From the NCBI GenBank assembly GCA_016192885.1, contig JACPTH010000160.1:1-8032 (forward strand): DNA of 8,032 nt, written 5' to 3'. The notes under the pieces were generated by a model that was given only the letters and a program-made list of their open reading frames with translations, had not been told where the DNA came from and did not search any database. Position numbers and translations under genes: made by a program. This DNA is from a bacterium (GTDB taxonomy: Bacteria > Muiribacteriota > Ozemobacteria > Ozemobacterales > Ozemobacteraceae). Shown piece after piece: positions 1-5,929 of the stretch (the stretch's first letter is position 1; each line of letters opens with the position of its first letter).

Positions 1-423
1 CAGGAAGCCGCATCACTTACTTGTGCAGATTTGGTTTTAAATCAAAGCCTTCCCCCCCCCGGGATCTGGCCCGACCAATCCGACAAACTTTATTTGTTTC
101 GCGAGCGAGCGACATGGATTGACTCGGGGCTTTATTACGCTTTTTTAGCGAAGAGCGCGAATACAAACGGGAAGGCATTAAAACAATTTGAAAAAGATGT
201 ACAATTGGAAACATTTCTTGAATTGACCAGGCACCCAACCGCACAAAACCAACTTCCAATTCGGCCCCACCCGCTTGTTTTAAAAGGTGGAATAGACTTT
301 ACTCCCGAGGTGGTTGCCATCCTTCTAGAGAAATATTCTTATCCTTCGCAAACCATTCAAACTGTCAAAAGATTTCTAACGGACAGAAAATCGGAAACCG
401 AAAAAGTTGAAATTTTAAAGTAA
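1..423 (+). CDS. 3' part of an unrecognised protein gene (5' end outside window)
   Basis: The frame is open from the first base of the window and stops with TAA at 421-423, giving the last 140 residues of a longer protein. A TTG at 31 could in principle be a start, but it has no Shine-Dalgarno sequence and the frame is already open before it, so I treat the gene as truncated by the edge. I do not recognise a family. The visible part is hydrophilic, with no membrane segment. It has a Pro-Pro-Pro-Gly turn encoded by a C9 tract (52-60), an aromatic-rich stretch (WIDSGLYYAF) and a helical, charged C-terminus ending in a Lys/Glu-rich tail. It converges with the minus-strand gene ending at 461, leaving 37 bases with no convincing terminator. 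Codon choice and base composition resemble the neighbours. Function unknown. Confidence 0.7.
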   Translation, partial: QEAASLTCADLVLNQSLPPPGIWPDQSDKLYLFRERATWIDSGLYYAFLAKSANTNGKALKQFEKDVQLETFLELTRHPTAQNQLPIRPHPLVLKGGIDFTPEVVAILLEKYSYPSQTIQTVKRFLTDRKSETEKVEILK

Positions 424-460
424 GGTAAGAGGTATGTTGGAAGTTGAATTCAAAGAAAAC

Positions 461-1747
461 TCACTGGTTATATCGTTTTGGAAGTAAAAGAACCGATTGA
501 TGAGAATTGGGATTTCGTAGAATACTGCACCCCTTTCTATATTTGCTCGTATCCGTTGGAAAAACCTGGAGACCCAAACTTCTTAGAGATTCGCTTACGA
601 TTGAAGAAACAAGCTTTTCGTCTTTTAAAAAAGCGCTTTCCGTATCCCTTAACTTATCTAAAATTGAGGCGCTTTGCGGCGAATTCATTTCTTTGTGAAG
701 AGCTGATTCGATATTTCGCTCGAATTCAAACTCTATTTCCGTAAAAGTTCCAAGCGGAAGAAACTCCCCCTTTAGTCTTTTTAAGAGCCTTTTGGTAAGC
801 AAGTTTCTTTTCTTTATGGCGCGGGTAAATGAGTACAAGTTTAGTAATTCAGGGGAAAAAACTTCGGAAGTATCAAGAGTAACAATCATCGCCTGGTTGA
901 TGTTTGTCGGAGAACCCAATCCCAACGCACTTCCTGTTTCCCCCAAGGCGGTGGGGAGATTTAGGTGGATTCGCCTGCGAGTCATAACCAGCAACAAACT
1001 CGGTGATAGCTCGATTTCGCTTCTATTGGGCTCAACCCGGGATAGAAACCTGGCGTATTCGAATGCGGATGTCGAAAAATAACCCCTGAATCTCCCATGG
1101 ATTGCCGGCAGAATGAATTCCTCAAACGACCAAGGAGGCAAGGGCGCAGAATTATCCCTCTTAAAAGGGAATGATTCATTCCGAAACTCAAATCTGGTTT
1201 CATTTGAGCAATAGAACCCTTCCACTTTCTCATCCCTATCAGTTTTGACCTGATACTCGCATCTATGGGGAAAGTTTTGGGGGGCATCACTTCCCAACAT
1301 ATATTTGAGAAATGCTCCCCGTGAATGCCAGCGATATCGAACGCGGTGCGAAATGTTTAACCTCTCATTGATAAAATCGGGTGAATCGAGGTAAATATCG
1401 AGGAAGCAGAAGGTACCAAGACCGATGGGGCTGATCGTATAAGTGGAGTTAAAATACTTTGGGGCAAACCATTGAATTTCGTTTGTTAGAGCTCCCTCGA
1501 TTGATTTTTTCATTGTTTCCAACAAAAACGAGTTATTCTTTAGTAATTCTGGCGCACCTTCTACCACAAGTTTCGTTTCCATTTCCCTCCGAGGAAGGGT
1601 TCCATCCGGATGTTCTCGAAGAGCGTTAGAAATACTCAATTTCGCCTTAAATTTAGAAAGTTGAAAATTCGATTCATTCTGAGTAGAGTAAACGCATGTT
1701 AAAATTAGAAAAACAAGGACCATGAAAAGTTGGATAAGGTGTTTCAC
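461..1747 (-). CDS. Exported CYTH/triphosphate-tunnel-metalloenzyme-like protein, possible lipoprotein
   Basis: 428 residues from a GTG start at 1747, with a weak AAGAG ribosome site and a good promoter upstream. Residues 1-18 form a signal sequence ending LILTC. Cys18 could be a lipidation site, but Thr at -1 is atypical, so an ordinary signal peptide is also possible. The rest has the motif order of the CYTH/VTC tunnel fold: ExExK (EMETK, 55-59), YLDSPD (119-124), RVRYR (135-139), YQVKT (165-169), TRFEF (184-188), MTRRR (255-259), VTLD (289-292) and the acidic strand TEIEFEFE (336-343). Family members hydrolyse or polymerise triphosphates, using the acidic and basic residues lining a beta-tunnel with a divalent metal; that is family knowledge. 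At 428 residues it is much longer than a single CYTH domain (roughly 150-200), with an insertion around 195-250 and a C-terminal tail after 345. The fold assignment is my reading of motifs, not a search result. Export is unusual for this superfamily. Confidence 0.85.
   Translation of the reverse strand: MKHLIQLFMVLVFLILTCVYSTQNESNFQLSKFKAKLSISNALREHPDGTLPRREMETKLVVEGAPELLKNNSFLLETMKKSIEGALTNEIQWFAPKYFNSTYTISPIGLGTFCFLDIYLDSPDFINERLNISHRVRYRWHSRGAFLKYMLGSDAPQNFPHRCEYQVKTDRDEKVEGFYCSNETRFEFRNESFPFKRDNSAPLPPWSFEEFILPAIHGRFRGYFSTSAFEYARFLSRVEPNRSEIELSPSLLLVMTRRRIHLNLPTALGETGSALGLGSPTNINQAMIVTLDTSEVFSPELLNLYSFTRAIKKRNLLTKRLLKRLKGEFLPLGTFTEIEFEFERNIESALHKEMNSPQSASILDKLRDTESAFLKDEKLVSSIVSESLRSLGLQVFPTDTSKYRKGCSILRNPNSHQSVLLLPKRYNQ
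1661..1689 (+). promoter_or_regulatory. Predicted sigma70-type promoter of the TPR gene, inside the opposing CDS
   Basis: TTGAAA (1661-1666), a 17-base spacer and TAGAGT (1684-1689). The predicted start is near 1696, leaving a leader of about 26 bases before ATG 1722. It lies within codons about 20-29 of the minus-strand TTM-like gene. Spacing is optimal; the hexamers are 5/6 and 4/6 to consensus. Prediction by eye only. Confidence 0.4.
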
Positions 1748-2363
1748 TGTCTTACTCTTTGAAGTAAAGGTCTACTTTTTTCTATATTTTTTTCTTTGTT
1801 TTTTTTCAAATGCGACCTTGTTTTCAGAAAATCTATCTTTGGTACAACTGGGGAAAGATCTGGAATCTTTCGAGGCGGAGTTAAAGAAGAATCCACTTGA
1901 TGCAAACATTAATTTCGATTTAGCCACCATCCACTATCGACTTAACCACATCGAAGAGGCAAAAAAATTCCTCGCTAAAGTAATATTTCTTAATCCAAAA
2001 GATTTCGAAGCAACGCTTCTTTTAGGGAAGATACAGAGAAAAGCAGGAGATTTGCATTTTGCCGGGGAAACTCTGCAAAAAGCCTCGAAATTGGCGCCAG
2101 ACAACGGGGAAGCGTGGTATGAGAAAGGTTTAGTTTTTTCGGACCTTGGTCAATACGATGATGCAATTCAAGCACTCCAAACGGCTTTCAATCTTTCAAA
2201 ACCCCATGATTTGGTTGATTTGCCTTATTTACGATTATATATCGGAGTTCTTGCGCTTGCAAAAGGAGATTATCAGCTTGCGGACCAAGAAGTTATCTAT
2301 TTGAAATCACATAAATTAGATTACGCCAAAACGCTTCAAAATCTCATTAATCTCTCAAGGTAG
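1722..2363 (+). CDS. Exported or membrane-anchored TPR-repeat protein
   Basis: 213 residues. ATG 1722 is the only start that includes the hydrophobic N-terminus (residues 9-30, very Phe-rich: YFFLYFFLCFF), which should act as a signal peptide or anchor; the next possible start in frame lies after it. AAGGA at 1715-1719 is only two bases away, so translation may be inefficient. Tetratricopeptide repeats follow at about 58-91, 92-125 and 126-159, with a degenerate fourth at 166-195. The typical residues are present: the helix A Leu/Gly pattern and Pro at the repeat ends (NP, AP). TPR domains form protein-binding superhelices, so this is probably an envelope scaffold; the partner is unknown. Its first 26 bases overlap the start of the divergent gene at 1747. 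It converges on the VTC gene that ends at 2460. Confidence 0.85.
   Translation: MKSWIRCFTVLLFEVKVYFFLYFFLCFFSNATLFSENLSLVQLGKDLESFEAELKKNPLDANINFDLATIHYRLNHIEEAKKFLAKVIFLNPKDFEATLLLGKIQRKAGDLHFAGETLQKASKLAPDNGEAWYEKGLVFSDLGQYDDAIQALQTAFNLSKPHDLVDLPYLRLYIGVLALAKGDYQLADQEVIYLKSHKLDYAKTLQNLINLSR
1781..1809 (-). promoter_or_regulatory. Predicted sigma70-type promoter of the exported TTM-like gene, inside the opposing CDS
   Basis: Read on the minus strand: TTGAAA (1809-1804), a 17-base A-rich spacer and TATAGA (1786-1781). The predicted start is near 1774, about 27 bases before GTG 1747. It lies in the part of the TPR gene that encodes its Phe-rich signal segment, so the T-rich codons there double as an A-rich promoter spacer on the other strand. 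Hexamers are 5/6 and 4/6 to consensus. Confidence 0.42.
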
Positions 2364-2428
2364 TTCTAACACCCGGCAAGTAGCGGCATTGAATAAGAGC
2401 CCGTAAATATAGCTTTCAAGGTGGTTCT
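2355..2428. repeat. Imperfect 13-base direct repeat between convergent genes
   Basis: TCAAGGTAGTTCT (2355-2367, overlapping the TPR stop codon) recurs as TCAAGGTGGTTCT (2416-2428), 12 of 13 identical, 61 bases apart. It could be a small duplication or a protein-binding pair; function unknown. Confidence 0.45.
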
Positions 2429-2458
2429 GAAAGAATAAAGCGAAATCTTTTAATGCCG
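2384..2458. repeat. Nested inverted repeats in the convergent intergenic region
   Basis: The outer arms CGGCATT (2384-2390) and AATGCCG (2452-2458) are perfect complements 61 bases apart. Inside them, CTTTCA (2413-2418) and TGAAAG (2428-2433) form a six-base stem with a nine-base loop. No T run follows on either strand, so this is not a standard intrinsic terminator. It could still form a structured transcript end for the convergent TPR and VTC genes. Confidence 0.4.
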
Positions 2459-2459
2459 T

Positions 2460-3236
2460 TTACAACTCTGAAATAAACGAATGTTTTGGCAAAAGAGATG
2501 AGCGAAAGTCGAATTGCCTTTCCATAAGCTGTTCCAAACCAAAAGCGAATTTTGACACGCTAACCTGTTTGCAATTTAATTTTTGCATTTTTTGAAGCAA
2601 GGAGACAGGAACAGCCACATTCGACTTCAATTCAAAGATTATCGGAAGAGGCAAGAGTCCTTGAATTTGTTCAAAATTTCCTGATGGAGGCTTTAAAAAA
2701 GTGGGAGGGAACGCCGAGATTTCCCGATCGAAAGTCAACCGAAAGCCCGGGATTCCGGTAAACGTCATTGCCGTTCTATTATAGAGAATTGTTACCACCG
2801 GCCGTAAGAAATTTTTTACAAAACTTCTAGCAACCCATTCCGAAACATTTTTGGAAAAAAGTTTTTCCCAAATTTTCATAGAAAATCCGGTTTTGAAAAT
2901 TTTTTCAACCTCGCCTAACTCTAACGGAATCCGCCATTTTTGAACCTTACCCAAGACTTTACATTTGGCTTCCAGGAAATAATTCTCCCATTCATTTCGA
3001 GGGTCGTTTTTGTAACACCGGATTCGCAACTTTAATTTTTTTTCTTCCCCTTCAATTTTATCGTAGAAAAAGTTCAACTTGGGGGAATCAAAGTAAACCG
3101 AACGACATTGATAACTTCCTGCAATTCCGTTTGAATCGGAAGAAGTACAAGGCGAAAGAATAGCCCTTAAATCACCCAAGGCTTTTATTGGAACGAAAAA
3201 TTTATCTTCCGTGTATTCGCGAAAACGGGTGTTCAT
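2460..3236 (-). CDS. VTC-domain (polyphosphate polymerase-like) protein
   Basis: 258 residues from ATG 3236; about the size of stand-alone bacterial VTC-domain proteins. It has no signal peptide or membrane segment, so it is probably cytoplasmic or bound to the inner face of the membrane. The motifs are those of the VTC catalytic tunnel: an N-terminal ExK strand (E10-D-K12), VYFDSP (47-52), KLRIR (69-73), LEAK (88-91), KWR (100-102), YNR (152-154), RLTFD (166-170), FELK (201-204) and SKFAFG (228-233). In the eukaryotic Vtc4 enzyme the equivalent Arg/Lys and Glu residues bind the polyphosphate chain, ATP and Mn2+; the same chemistry is inferred here. It is the last gene of the DUF4956-CotH-VTC operon, 6 bases after the CotH stop. 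The nearest AGGA is about 18 bases from the ATG, so translational coupling is likely. Confidence 0.88.
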   Translation of the reverse strand: MNTRFREYTEDKFFVPIKALGDLRAILSPCTSSDSNGIAGSYQCRSVYFDSPKLNFFYDKIEGEEKKLKLRIRCYKNDPRNEWENYFLEAKCKVLGKVQKWRIPLELGEVEKIFKTGFSMKIWEKLFSKNVSEWVARSFVKNFLRPVVTILYNRTAMTFTGIPGFRLTFDREISAFPPTFLKPPSGNFEQIQGLLPLPIIFELKSNVAVPVSLLQKMQKLNCKQVSVSKFAFGLEQLMERQFDFRSSLLPKHSFISEL

Positions 3237-3242
3237 ATTTAA

Positions 3243-5024
3243 TTAATTAGTAATTCCTAATTTGTCATCCCCCCATGGATGGACACAAGATTGAAGGGGA
3301 TACAAATCCTCAGGAATAAATGATTTGGATGCGATATTTACCGAAACGGATTCCCCTGTAATGCTGTTCTTTCCTTCTTTTAGAACTTGAATAACCCTTC
3401 CAAAGTTATCTCTTTGAATTCCAATTAAATATGTTTGGGACGCTGGTTCAAGAACAAAATTAAGAAGGCGAGCGTTAGTTTGTATCCAGGGGATTTCTTT
3501 CCCGTAAACTTCATGTAATCCCGGGTAAACTATAAGGTTCTTTGAGGAAAAAGGGTCGTTCGAAAGGACTGTCTTGCTTTTGTCTTTATCAAGCCTTACC
3601 GAGAATGAAAGAACTCCGAGATCCCACTCAACAGGGGAATTTCCGTTGACCTCAATGACAAATGATCGAAATTCTGGAGCTTGGCTTCCGGAGACTTCAA
3701 GAAGCGGGTATAAGCAAACGCTTGCGGACGACAAGGACCTTTGAATAAACTCAAATCGACAATCGACCCATCGTTTTAAAGAATCGACAGAAAAGGCTTG
3801 GGTTTTCAAAGAAATTGGCAGACGAATGGGAAATTTCAAAACAGGAATGTTAATTAATGCCCCGCGATTTTTCTCTTCTTTTGAAAAAGAAAGAATGGCA
3901 TCAAAAAGCTTGTCAGCAAGATTTTTGATCAAACCGGAATTACAATGGTTTTTTAATAGTATCCAGAGACATTTGTTTCGCAAAAAATGAAAACTGTGCG
4001 ACCTAAAAGCGGCGTTTGTAAGGGGAGTAAGATATTCGTAAAGGGGGATTTCAAAATCTTCCGTTTCAAACTTCAACCCGGTGTTTGTAAGGGAGCCAAA
4101 ACCGGATGAATCCCAGACTACAGGGGAAAAAACCTTCATTTTTTCATCGAAAATAAAATGCTGGTTGTGAAAATCATCCGCGTGCAGACTTCCGATGAGG
4201 GTTAAAAAAGCCGACCAGCTCGCCAAAGATTCAAAATCCACCGATTTGGTTAGTTGCTGAACATTGTCAAAAGAAGCCGATGGGGAAACAAGCTTAAGAA
4301 GATTTCCAATCTCCTTTCGAACACTCGCGTGGGTTTCAGGATTAATTGCGGAAACATCCCAAAGATCGGGATTACGCCACATCTCTGACTTCCAGGAATT
4401 TCCTTCAATAGCGACTGAATCAAAAATTCCCCGGGTTTGGAGAAACTCTTCATCAAACCGGTCAGTTAAATGGTATAGACCGAAATACAAGTCGTTCACC
4501 CACACCCTACAAAATCTTGTTCTTGAAGCAACCAGCCCGATTTTTTGAGCGAGGAAATCTCCAATAACATTAACTAGCATTGTCGGATCTTCGGGGTTAA
4601 TTAAATCGAGGAATTTTCTATTCCAAATTTGGTCATTCGAAGAAGTCCGAATTCGGAAAGAAGGCTTATTTGATTGCCAATGCCAGGCATGGCTCCCGCG
4701 AATGCGAATCTTAACCCGCTTCTTAGCGGAAGGCCTATTTATTGAGGCTTTAGCCATTTGGAAAGAAGTTAAACTTAATGGTTTCTTTGAAAAAAGAAAG
4801 TTGAAATCCTCAGGTAAAATTGATAAATAAAGGGTTCGAATTTTGTAAAGGTCATTTTCCTGAATTATTTCCGGGGTTGAGAAGGTTCTCCCTGAATTCT
4901 TATCCAGCTTTTTGTTTCGCTCAAAAAACGTACCATGAATTAGAAATGCCCCAAGGAAAAGGATTAAAGGGACAACCGTTCGGTTCAAGAATACTTTGTC
5001 AAGATTTGAAATGGGGAAAAACAT
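3243..5024 (-). CDS. CotH-family kinase-like protein, membrane-anchored
   Basis: 593 residues from ATG 5024, which overlaps the upstream TAA by one base (TAATG), a classic coupled start. A single hydrophobic segment at about 16-31 should anchor it or serve as an uncleaved signal. The CotH domain follows: RIRGSHAW (107-114), KPSFRIR (120-126), the KFLDLINP block (137-144), FGLYHLTDRF (181-190), HADDFHNQHF (281-290) and PVVWDSSGFG (301-310), the last carrying the probable metal-binding Asp305. The founding member, CotH of Bacillus spores, is an atypical kinase that phosphorylates coat proteins; kinase activity here is by family only. Roughly residues 435-593 look like a beta-rich accessory domain of unknown role. 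It sits between the DUF4956 membrane protein and the VTC protein, which suggests that the three act as one unit. Its substrate is unknown. Confidence 0.88.
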   Translation of the reverse strand: MFFPISNLDKVFLNRTVVPLILFLGAFLIHGTFFERNKKLDKNSGRTFSTPEIIQENDLYKIRTLYLSILPEDFNFLFSKKPLSLTSFQMAKASINRPSAKKRVKIRIRGSHAWHWQSNKPSFRIRTSSNDQIWNRKFLDLINPEDPTMLVNVIGDFLAQKIGLVASRTRFCRVWVNDLYFGLYHLTDRFDEEFLQTRGIFDSVAIEGNSWKSEMWRNPDLWDVSAINPETHASVRKEIGNLLKLVSPSASFDNVQQLTKSVDFESLASWSAFLTLIGSLHADDFHNQHFIFDEKMKVFSPVVWDSSGFGSLTNTGLKFETEDFEIPLYEYLTPLTNAAFRSHSFHFLRNKCLWILLKNHCNSGLIKNLADKLFDAILSFSKEEKNRGALINIPVLKFPIRLPISLKTQAFSVDSLKRWVDCRFEFIQRSLSSASVCLYPLLEVSGSQAPEFRSFVIEVNGNSPVEWDLGVLSFSVRLDKDKSKTVLSNDPFSSKNLIVYPGLHEVYGKEIPWIQTNARLLNFVLEPASQTYLIGIQRDNFGRVIQVLKEGKNSITGESVSVNIASKSFIPEDLYPLQSCVHPWGDDKLGITN

Positions 5025-5698
5025 TAACCTATTAATAGGTTTGTTTTAATATCGGGGGAAATTTCAGCAAGTTTTTTAAAAAGATCGTTCATATTTTGCC
5101 CTGTCGGAACCCCGATTTCAACGACCATCTCCATAATTTTTCCTTGTTCAAGGCTTTCTTGCGCTAGAACCTGGATTTTGAAACTTGTTTCGCGAAGCTT
5201 AGATAAAATGTTATCTTGGTTCTCCGGAGAACAAGGGTATTGAATCTTTAGGAGGCAAATTTTTATCCCGGACTCCACAATCGGAAACCTGGCCAGAATT
5301 AAAGAAAACAGGCAAAGCAAACCGGTCGCGCCGATGGAAATTTTAAAATACCCGCTTCCGCAAGCCATTCCAATGCCTATCGACATAAAAATGAAAGAAA
5401 GATCCCTTGGATCTTTTACCGCGGTACGAAACCTAATCAAGCTTAAAGCACCAATCGCTCCAAAGGCTCTGGCAAGGCTGTTCCCTATGACCGCCATGAT
5501 TAAACTAACGGTCGCCCCTAATAAAACCATGGAGCGAGGAAGATTTACGGGGGTTGCGCCTAATGGGGAGGTGAATACATAGATTTTTGAAAGTAATACA
5601 CATAAAAAAAAGGCCAGAATCATCGCAAAAAAAACGTCATATCCGGACAAATCAATTAAGCGTATCGGAACGGAATCAGAAAGCAAGTTTGCGGGCAC
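5024..5698 (-). CDS. DUF4956-family integral membrane protein
   Basis: 224 residues from a GTG at 5698, chosen because AGGAG lies six bases upstream (5705-5709). There are about four membrane segments (roughly 21-40, 55-72, 98-114 and 119-137). Between the second and third is the family signature: AIGALSLIRFRTAVKDPRDL at 81-100, followed by a glycine-rich helix (IGIGMACG, 107-114). The remaining C-terminal 75 residues are soluble and look like a small alpha/beta (ferredoxin- or ACT-like) domain. The biochemical function of DUF4956 is not established to my knowledge. Genes of this family are commonly annotated next to VTC-domain and CotH genes, as here, so a membrane platform, channel or carrier serving the VTC/CotH pair is a reasonable inference. 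It is the first gene of the operon; CotH follows with a one-base stop/start overlap. Confidence 0.88.
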   Translation of the reverse strand: MPANLLSDSVPIRLIDLSGYDVFFAMILAFFLCVLLSKIYVFTSPLGATPVNLPRSMVLLGATVSLIMAVIGNSLARAFGAIGALSLIRFRTAVKDPRDLSFIFMSIGIGMACGSGYFKISIGATGLLCLFSLILARFPIVESGIKICLLKIQYPCSPENQDNILSKLRETSFKIQVLAQESLEQGKIMEMVVEIGVPTGQNMNDLFKKLAEISPDIKTNLLIG

Positions 5699-5703
5699 AG
5701 AAA

Positions 5704-5710
5704 ACTCCTA
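5704..5710 (-). promoter_or_regulatory. Shine-Dalgarno sequence fixing the GTG start of the DUF4956 gene
   Basis: The minus strand reads TAGGAGT with AGGAG at 5709-5705, six bases from GTG 5698. This supports GTG over any later start. Confidence 0.7.
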
Positions 5711-5719
5711 GCTAACTTT

Positions 5720-5725
5720 ATCATA
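5720..5725 (-). promoter_or_regulatory. Possible -10 element of the DUF4956-CotH-VTC operon
   Basis: TATGAT on the minus strand, 22 bases before GTG 5698, which would give a short leader carrying the AGGAG at 5709-5705. No good -35 hexamer is found at 16-18 bases, so an activator or a different promoter is possible. Weak call. Confidence 0.2.
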
Positions 5726-5728
5726 ACC

Positions 5729-5757
5729 TTGACATTAGTTCTAGAATTATTTACCCT
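5729..5757 (+). promoter_or_regulatory. Predicted sigma70-type promoter of the minor-pilin cassette
   Basis: A perfect TTGACA (5729-5734), a 17-base spacer and TACCCT (5752-5757; 3/6 to TATAAT). Transcription would start near 5764, giving a leader of about 160 bases before TTG 5927 that contains the hairpin/T-run element at 5794-5830. The poor -10 suggests weak or regulated activity. Confidence 0.35.
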
Positions 5758-5793
5758 GTAGAGAAATTAGGCATCAGGTCGTTTTTTCGAAAA

Positions 5794-5830
5794 GTTTTAC
5801 TTTCGTAAAAATTTTTTTGCATTTTTTTTT
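5794..5830 (+). terminator. AT-rich hairpin followed by T runs in the pilin leader (possible terminator/attenuator)
   Basis: The arms TTTTAC (5795-5800) and GTAAAA (5805-5810) are perfectly complementary around a four-base TTTC loop. They are followed by T7 (5812-5818) and T9 (5822-5830). The stem has only one G-C pair, so it is weak as an intrinsic terminator, but the position between promoter and first gene fits attenuation. A TTTTCGAAAA palindrome lies immediately before it. Confidence 0.3.
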
Positions 5831-5915
5831 GATTTCCAAACTTAAGCGTTTCAAAGATGGCCGCGGGAGAGGGTGCCGGGGTTTAAGAAAGTTGGTATTG
5901 AGTTTGCTACCTATT

Positions 5916-5929
5916 AGGGGCAAATTTTG
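5916..5929 (+). promoter_or_regulatory. Shine-Dalgarno sequence and TTG start of the PilW/GspJ-like gene
   Basis: AGGGG (5916-5920), a six-base spacer, then TTG (5927-5929). No ATG or GTG in this frame lies upstream of the prepilin cleavage site, so TTG is the start that yields a normal-length basic leader peptide. Confidence 0.65.

Larger units (their letters stand above)
5699..5926. other. Divergent intergenic region between the VTC-cassette operon and the pilin cassette
   Basis: 228 bases without a confident gene. It holds the regulatory candidates listed separately, T-rich runs, and a G-rich patch (5859-5881) with a nine-codon reading frame (5857-5886) lacking a ribosome site. It is the only long non-coding stretch in the window and the likely control point for both operons. 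Confidence 0.6.

Noticed and set aside
424..460. Terminator between the convergent genes at the left end
   Set aside because: Only a short TTGAATTCAA palindrome is present, with no G-C stem or T run.
434..487. Plus-strand mini-frame of 17 codons after the first gene (ATG 434, AGAGG nearby)
   Set aside because: Too short to support, the ribosome site is only one base from the ATG, and it runs into the end of the opposing gene.
478..744. Plus-strand open frame of 88 codons
   Set aside because: It lies antisense to the C-terminal part of the TTM-like gene, starts at TTG without a ribosome site and has no recognisable motif.
982..1290. Minus-strand open frame of 102 codons
   Set aside because: Same strand but different frame from the TTM-like gene, which carries signal peptide and family motifs; no sign that this frame is used.
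4264..4548. Plus-strand open frame inside the CotH gene
   Set aside because: Opposite strand of well-conserved CotH motifs; a shadow frame.
3243..5024. Possible spore-coat context because of CotH homology
   Set aside because: No sporulation genes are nearby, and CotH-like proteins are widespread in non-spore-formers; the pilin genes and signal peptides suggest a diderm.
5892..5908. Sigma54-like -24/-12 pattern (TTGGTA, N6, TTGCT; GG and GC correctly spaced)
   Set aside because: Attractive because pilin genes are often sigma54-controlled, but transcription would begin near 5919, cutting off the Shine-Dalgarno sequence at 5916-5920, and several -24 consensus bases are missing.
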